Part shown: positions 60,213 through 64,000 of the stretch, piece after piece
Numbering within the stretch: the first letter of the stretch is position 1
Layout of the letters: the number at the start of each line of letters is the position of its first letter
NCBI GenBank assembly: GCA_014804675.1
Contig: JAAUZH010000004.1
Span: 1 to 64,000, forward strand
Origin: Lachnospiraceae bacterium
GTDB lineage: Bacteria > Bacillota > Clostridia > Lachnospirales > Lachnospiraceae
DNA: 64,000 nt
Direction: 5' to 3'
Position numbers and translations under genes: made by a program
Notes under the pieces: model-generated
What the model saw: only the letters and a program-made list of their open reading frames with translations
Databases searched by the model: none
What the model was told of the DNA's origin: nothing

Positions 60213-60905
60213 ATGTTAACTCAGAATTATGACCGGACAGTCCGGAATATTCAGGCTGCCTGCAAAAGAACAAAAAGAAAACCGGAAGAGGTAACGCTGA
60301 TTGCAGTGAGCAAAACAAAGCCGATTCCCATGCTGTTAGAAATATACAATCATGGCTGCCGCCATTTCGGAGAAAACAAGGTGCAGGAGCTGGTAGATAA
60401 ATACGAAGCGCTGCCAAAAGATATAAAATGGCATATGATTGGACATTTGCAGAGAAATAAAGTAAAATATATCGTAGATAAGGTATATTTGATCCATAGC
60501 GTGGATTCTTTCAGGCTGGCAGAAGAAATCAGCCGGGAAGCTATAAAGAAACAGGTGCAGGTAAATATTTTGATTGAAGTGAATGTGGCGGGAGAAGAAA
60601 GCAAATTTGGATGTGCTCCTGAAGAAGCCTGTGAATTGACTATGGAAATCGCAAAATTGCCCAATATTTCTGTAAAAGGCTATATGACTATCGCCCCTTA
60701 TGTGGAAAATCCGGAAGAAAATCGAAAACATTTTACTCATCTAAAGCAAATAGCTGTTGACATAATGCAGAAAAACATTGATAATGTATCTATAGAGTAT
60801 CTTTCCATGGGTATGACAGGTGATTATGAAATAGCCGTAGAAGAGGGTGCAGATTTTGTAAGAGTGGGCACCGGTATTTTTGGAGAAAGAAACTATACAA
60901 TGTAA
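60213..60905 (+). CDS. YggS-type PLP homeostasis protein
   Basis: 230 residues, AAGGAGG upstream. PLP-binding Lys in LIAVSKTKPI (about 35), then HFGENKVQELVDKYEAL, WHMIGHLQRNKVKYI and MGMTGDYEIAVEEGADFVRVGTGIFG. Binds pyridoxal phosphate as a carrier in the cytoplasm, with no known catalysis. Its place before sepF is conserved in Firmicutes and Actinobacteria. Confidence 0.95.
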   Translation: MLTQNYDRTVRNIQAACKRTKRKPEEVTLIAVSKTKPIPMLLEIYNHGCRHFGENKVQELVDKYEALPKDIKWHMIGHLQRNKVKYIVDKVYLIHSVDSFRLAEEISREAIKKQVQVNILIEVNVAGEESKFGCAPEEACELTMEIAKLPNISVKGYMTIAPYVENPEENRKHFTHLKQIAVDIMQKNIDNVSIEYLSMGMTGDYEIAVEEGADFVRVGTGIFGERNYTM

Positions 60906-60949
60906 ACAAAAAGCTGCCTTGTGGGCAGAAGGTATAAGGAGAGCATGAA

Positions 60950-61459
60950 ATGGGTGTAATGGACAAGTTTCTAAATGCAATGAAATTAAACGATGAAGAC
61001 GATGATGATTTATATGATGACTATTATGATGATGAAATTGAAGAAAGGCCGAAACGCAAGGCGGTAAAGGAAGAGGATGATTTTGATGATTTCATGGAGG
61101 ACAAGCCGAAAGCAAAGCCATCCCCAAAGGTAACGCCTATGCGGCAGAGCAGACGGGCAGGGGTGAATGGCATGGAAGTATGTGTAATTAAGCCAACTAC
61201 AGTAGAGGATGCAAGGGAAATTACAGAAACATTGTTGGCAAACCGGACAGTAGTACTGAATTTAGAAGGTCTGGATGTGGATGTGGCACAGAGGATTATT
61301 GACTTTACTTCCGGTTCCTGTTTTGCAATTGCGGGAAATTTACAGAAGATTTCCCACTACATTTTCATCATTACTCCGGCAAGTGTAGATATTTCCGGAG
61401 ACTTTCAGGAAATATTATCCGGCTCCTTTGACGTGCCGTCTTTTAACAGTACATTATAA
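60950..61459 (+). CDS. sepF: Cell division protein SepF
   Basis: 169 residues, AAGGAGAG upstream. A short N-terminal membrane-binding helix (GVMDKFLNAMKLN), an acidic Asp-rich linker (about 18-60), then the SepF domain (about 75-160) with VCVIKPTTVEDAREITETLLANRTVVLNLEGLD and the RIIDFTSGSCFAI beta core. Bundles FtsZ filaments at the septum. A terminator lies at 61488. Confidence 0.95.
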   Translation: MGVMDKFLNAMKLNDEDDDDLYDDYYDDEIEERPKRKAVKEEDDFDDFMEDKPKAKPSPKVTPMRQSRRAGVNGMEVCVIKPTTVEDAREITETLLANRTVVLNLEGLDVDVAQRIIDFTSGSCFAIAGNLQKISHYIFIITPASVDISGDFQEILSGSFDVPSFNSTL

Positions 61460-61487
61460 CAACATTTACATATTACATAGACAGATA

Positions 61488-61513
61488 AAGGGTGTGGTGG
61501 ACACCCTTTTTTC
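61488..61513 (+). terminator. Terminator of sepF
   Basis: AAGGGTGT and ACACCCTT flank a 5-nt loop, followed by TTTTCTT. It ends 18 bp before the aroB start, so aroB may be read through it. Confidence 0.8.
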
Positions 61514-61530
61514 TTGAGAAAGGAAAAGGT

Positions 61531-62652
61531 ATGAGCCAGACAATGGAACAGACAAACCGATTAACAATCAATAAAGAGAAAAAGCCCTGCTATGATATAG
61601 TTTTTGAACGTGATTTTCATAATCTGGAAAGAGAATTGGAAGCGCTTGGCTCTTTGGAGAAAAGAATAGGTATTATAACAGATTCCAATGTGGAAAAGCT
61701 ATATGGGGAACAGATACGGGAACGACTGGCAAAGGTCAGTAAAAAATGCGTCCTTTTTTCATTTCCTGCCGGGGAGGAGCAGAAAAATTTAACGATTGTG
61801 CAGAGCGTTTATGAATTCCTTATTCAAGAAGGCTTTGACCGAAAGGATATGCTGGCTGCTCTTGGAGGAGGCGTCGTTGGAGATTTAACAGGATTTTGTG
61901 CTGCCACTTATTTAAGAGGGATTGATTTTATCCAGATTCCAACAACCTTGCTTGCTCAGGTAGACAGCAGCATTGGCGGCAAGACAGGGGTTGATTTTTC
62001 TTCCTACAAAAATATGGTAGGGGCATTTCATATGCCAAAGCTTGTCTACATGAATCTGTCCGCATTAAAGACTCTGGATGACAGGCAGTATTATGCCGGA
62101 ATGGCTGAAGTGCTAAAGGCAGGGCTTATTAAAGATAGGATTTTTTATGAATGGCTGATTTCCAGTATGTATGAGATTTTTGACAGAAATCTGGATACTT
62201 TGGAAGAGGTGGTGAAAAAAAGCTGCCAAATCAAGAAAATGGTAGTGGAAAAGGATCCTACCGAGCAGGGCGAACGGGCGCTTTTAAATCTTGGACATAC
62301 CATTGGACATGCTATTGAAAAGTATATGGATTTTAAGCTGGTACATGGAGAATGTGTGGCCCTTGGAATTGTGGCTGCTGCATTTATTTCCTGGAAAAAG
62401 GAAATGCTTTCCATGGAGGAATATTATGAAATCAGGGATATGTTCGTTCCCTTTAACCTTCCTATTTCCATTAGCGGGATTGAACCGGAAAAAGTGCTGG
62501 AGCTAACAAAAAGCGATAAAAAAATGAAGGCAGGAAAAATTCAATTCATTCTGTTAAAAAAGGTTGGAAAGGCTGTTATCGACACCACTGTTACCGAAGA
62601 AGAAATGCTGGCGGCTATTCGGGAAATATATTTTAACGAAGAGGAGATGTAG
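61531..62652 (+). CDS. aroB: 3-Dehydroquinate synthase
   Basis: 373 residues from ATG 61531, AGAAAGGAAAAGG upstream; the frame extends to 61492 across the terminator and is not used. NAD and metal motifs: ITDSNVEKLYG, AALGGGVVGDLTGFCAATYLRGI, IPTTLLAQVDSSIGGKTGVDF, NLGHTIGHAIEKYM (metal His) and VHGECVALGIVAAA (metal His). Second step of the shikimate pathway. It stands apart from other aro genes. Confidence 0.95.
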   Translation: MSQTMEQTNRLTINKEKKPCYDIVFERDFHNLERELEALGSLEKRIGIITDSNVEKLYGEQIRERLAKVSKKCVLFSFPAGEEQKNLTIVQSVYEFLIQEGFDRKDMLAALGGGVVGDLTGFCAATYLRGIDFIQIPTTLLAQVDSSIGGKTGVDFSSYKNMVGAFHMPKLVYMNLSALKTLDDRQYYAGMAEVLKAGLIKDRIFYEWLISSMYEIFDRNLDTLEEVVKKSCQIKKMVVEKDPTEQGERALLNLGHTIGHAIEKYMDFKLVHGECVALGIVAAAFISWKKEMLSMEEYYEIRDMFVPFNLPISISGIEPEKVLELTKSDKKMKAGKIQFILLKKVGKAVIDTTVTEEEMLAAIREIYFNEEEM

Positions 62653-62671
62653 GTTCCTGCCAACAGGAACC
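62652..62671 (+). other. Perfect hairpin between aroB and lspA
   Basis: GGTTCCTG and CAGGAACC form an 8-bp stem with loop CCAA, starting at the aroB stop and ending 10 bp before lspA. There is no T-run, so it is not a classic terminator. It may stabilise or separate the two messages. Confidence 0.6.
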
Positions 62672-62681
62672 CGTATAGGTA

Positions 62682-63212
62682 ATGAAGAAAGGAAAAAAGA
62701 TTCTACAGCTCTTTTTGGATATGTTCTTCGTGGCCTTGCTGATAGGCTGCGATCAGATGACAAAAATATTGGCTGTAAAATATTTAAAAGGAAAATCAAA
62801 TTTTATACTGATCAAAGATGTATTTGTACTGCATTATCTGGAAAATAAAGGGGCTGCATTCGGAATGCTTCAGAATCAGAAAATGTTTTTTATTTTCAGT
62901 GCAGTGGTGATTTTGACATTATTTTTGTTTATACTTATAAAAACACCTATGGAAAAGAAGTACCGATATACCCATATATGCCTTGTGCTGATATCGGCAG
63001 GCGCCTGTGGAAATATGATTGACCGGCTTCGTTACAATTATGTAGTGGATTTTTTCTATTTTGTATTGATTGACTTTCCGGTGTTCAATGTGGCGGATAT
63101 TTGTGTAACCATTGGTACGATATTCCTTATTATATTGTATTTGTTTTATTACAAAGAAGAGGACTTGCAGTTTTTGAAAATCCGTATGGATAATAGTAAA
63201 TTAAAATTTTAA
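62682..63212 (+). CDS. lspA: Signal peptidase II
   Basis: 176 residues, four membrane helices, weak ribosome site (AGGT). The motifs FLDMFFVALLIGCDQMTK, HYLENKGAAFGML, AGACGNMIDRL (catalytic Asp) and FNVADICVTIG (catalytic Asp) are complete. Cuts lipoprotein signal peptides, required for all the lipoproteins in this window. rluD follows after 15 bp, the usual order. Confidence 0.95.
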   Translation: MKKGKKILQLFLDMFFVALLIGCDQMTKILAVKYLKGKSNFILIKDVFVLHYLENKGAAFGMLQNQKMFFIFSAVVILTLFLFILIKTPMEKKYRYTHICLVLISAGACGNMIDRLRYNYVVDFFYFVLIDFPVFNVADICVTIGTIFLIILYLFYYKEEDLQFLKIRMDNSKLKF

Positions 63213-63227
63213 AATCGGGAAATGTTC

Positions 63228-64000
63228 ATGGAAAAGATATGTATTATAGCCACAATGGAACAGGAAGAAGAGCGGGTGGATAAGGTGATTTCCGAAGAGA
63301 TTGCTTTTTTATCCCGCACTTTTATCCAAAAGCTGATTAAAGAGAAGCAGCTTTTCGTAAATGGATTGGCGGTAAAAGCCAGCTGCAGGTTAAAAGAAGG
63401 GGATCGCATTGAATTTTCTATTCCTGAGGCAGTGGAGCCTGATATTGAACCGGAAAATATAAAGCTGGACATTCTTTACGAAGATGATGCGCTGCTTGTT
63501 GTAAATAAGCCTAAAAATATGGTAGTGCATCCGGCTCCGGGCCATTACAGCGGCACATTGGTAAATGGCATATTATATCACTGCAAAGGAAATTTATCTG
63601 GGATTAACGGTATTTTACGGCCTGGAATCGTGCATCGGATTGATAAAGACACCACAGGAGCTTTGATTGTATGCAAAAACGATATGGCTCATAATCATAT
63701 AGCAGCCCAGTTGAAGGTTCATTCCATTCAGCGAAAATATCTTGCCATTGTCCATGGTATCATAAAGGAAGAGGAAGGAACTATAGAAGGAGCCATTGGC
63801 AGGGACCCTTTTGAACGAAAGAAAATGTGTATAAACGAAAAGAACGGGAAGCCTGCCATTACTCATTATAAGGTGTTGGAACGTTTTATTGGATATACTT
63901 ATATTTCCTGTCAGTTAGAAACCGGGCGTACCCATCAAATTCGTGTGCATATGGCCAGCATTGGGCATCCTTTGCTGGGAGATGAGGTATATGGCAGGAA
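63228..64000 (+). CDS. rluD: RluD-type 23S rRNA pseudouridine synthase, 3' end beyond window
   Basis: 257 codons are visible from ATG 63228 (GGGA 7 bp upstream; ATG 63222 also possible), running off the window. An S4 RNA-binding domain (about 15-65: DKVISEEIAFLSRTFIQKLIKE) is followed by the synthase core with GIVHRIDKDTTGALIV (catalytic Asp) and LETGRTHQIRVHMASIGHPLLGDEVYG. Makes pseudouridines in helix 69 of 23S rRNA in the family's type member. Confidence 0.92.
   Translation, partial: MEKICIIATMEQEEERVDKVISEEIAFLSRTFIQKLIKEKQLFVNGLAVKASCRLKEGDRIEFSIPEAVEPDIEPENIKLDILYEDDALLVVNKPKNMVVHPAPGHYSGTLVNGILYHCKGNLSGINGILRPGIVHRIDKDTTGALIVCKNDMAHNHIAAQLKVHSIQRKYLAIVHGIIKEEEGTIEGAIGRDPFERKKMCINEKNGKPAITHYKVLERFIGYTYISCQLETGRTHQIRVHMASIGHPLLGDEVYGR

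Overview
The window looks like chromosome from a low-G+C, spore-forming Firmicute, most likely a Lachnospiraceae (Blautia/Dorea/Ruminococcus-like Clostridia). The grounds are the AT-rich code, strong AGGAGG-type ribosome sites, the sporulation genes yqfC/yqfD, a SpoVB-type flippase, a BofC-like protein, and the mre-mrdA-min-rodA-mgsA order. No rRNA, tRNA or CRISPR array was seen.

Region 1 (1-11.3 kb) is an accessory island. It starts with the 3' end of an IS200/IS605-type element sitting in the tail of an Rhs protein gene. Then come an N-terminally truncated Rhs core gene with a very short C-terminal tip, Rhs fragments, and a run of small membrane proteins and lipoproteins that look like orphan toxin/immunity cassettes. 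One block (YEQF-type membrane protein, lipoprotein, ARHPLF-type membrane protein, phosphoesterase) is present twice: one copy is decayed (3.4-6.4 kb) and one looks intact (7.1-11.3 kb). A direct repeat of about 295 bp (4511-4805 and 7715-8010) links them.

Region 2 (11.3-22.5 kb) is mixed. It holds a PepSY membrane protein, a secreted CAP protein behind a possible response-regulator box, a leftward M20 amidohydrolase/DUF5058/membrane-protein operon, an sce7726-type protein, meso-diaminopimelate dehydrogenase, a cysteine-cluster protein, a NYN-LOTUS protein and pyrimidine-nucleoside phosphorylase. Two long palindromes lie here (16962-17206 and 20949-21089). They share a conserved core with compensatory changes, but their outer arms are unrelated in sequence. 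This is the most unusual signal in the window. The first palindrome lies directly upstream of an M20 gene that lacks its normal N-terminus.

Region 3 (22.5-37 kb) is core genome: yqfC-yqfD-phoH-(degenerate PgpH-like)-ybeY, a YerB-type lipoprotein, a SpoVB-like flippase, a BofC-like protein, two FAD oxidoreductases, then proB-UPF0291-5-FCL-proA-metF for proline and one-carbon metabolism. A HicA/HicB pair and an orphan small gene separate it from the next block.

Region 4 (38.6-64 kb) carries miaB-mutS-mutL-miaA (tRNA modification and mismatch repair), a YnbB-like PLP protein, DUF4321, radC, then the shape and division cluster mreBCD-mrdA-minCDE-rodA with mgsA and a D,D-carboxypeptidase. It ends with a P-loop protein, an HlyD-like envelope protein, YggS, sepF, aroB, lspA and an rluD-type gene cut by the window end. 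miaB has a leader whose two mutually exclusive hairpins involve its ribosome binding site.
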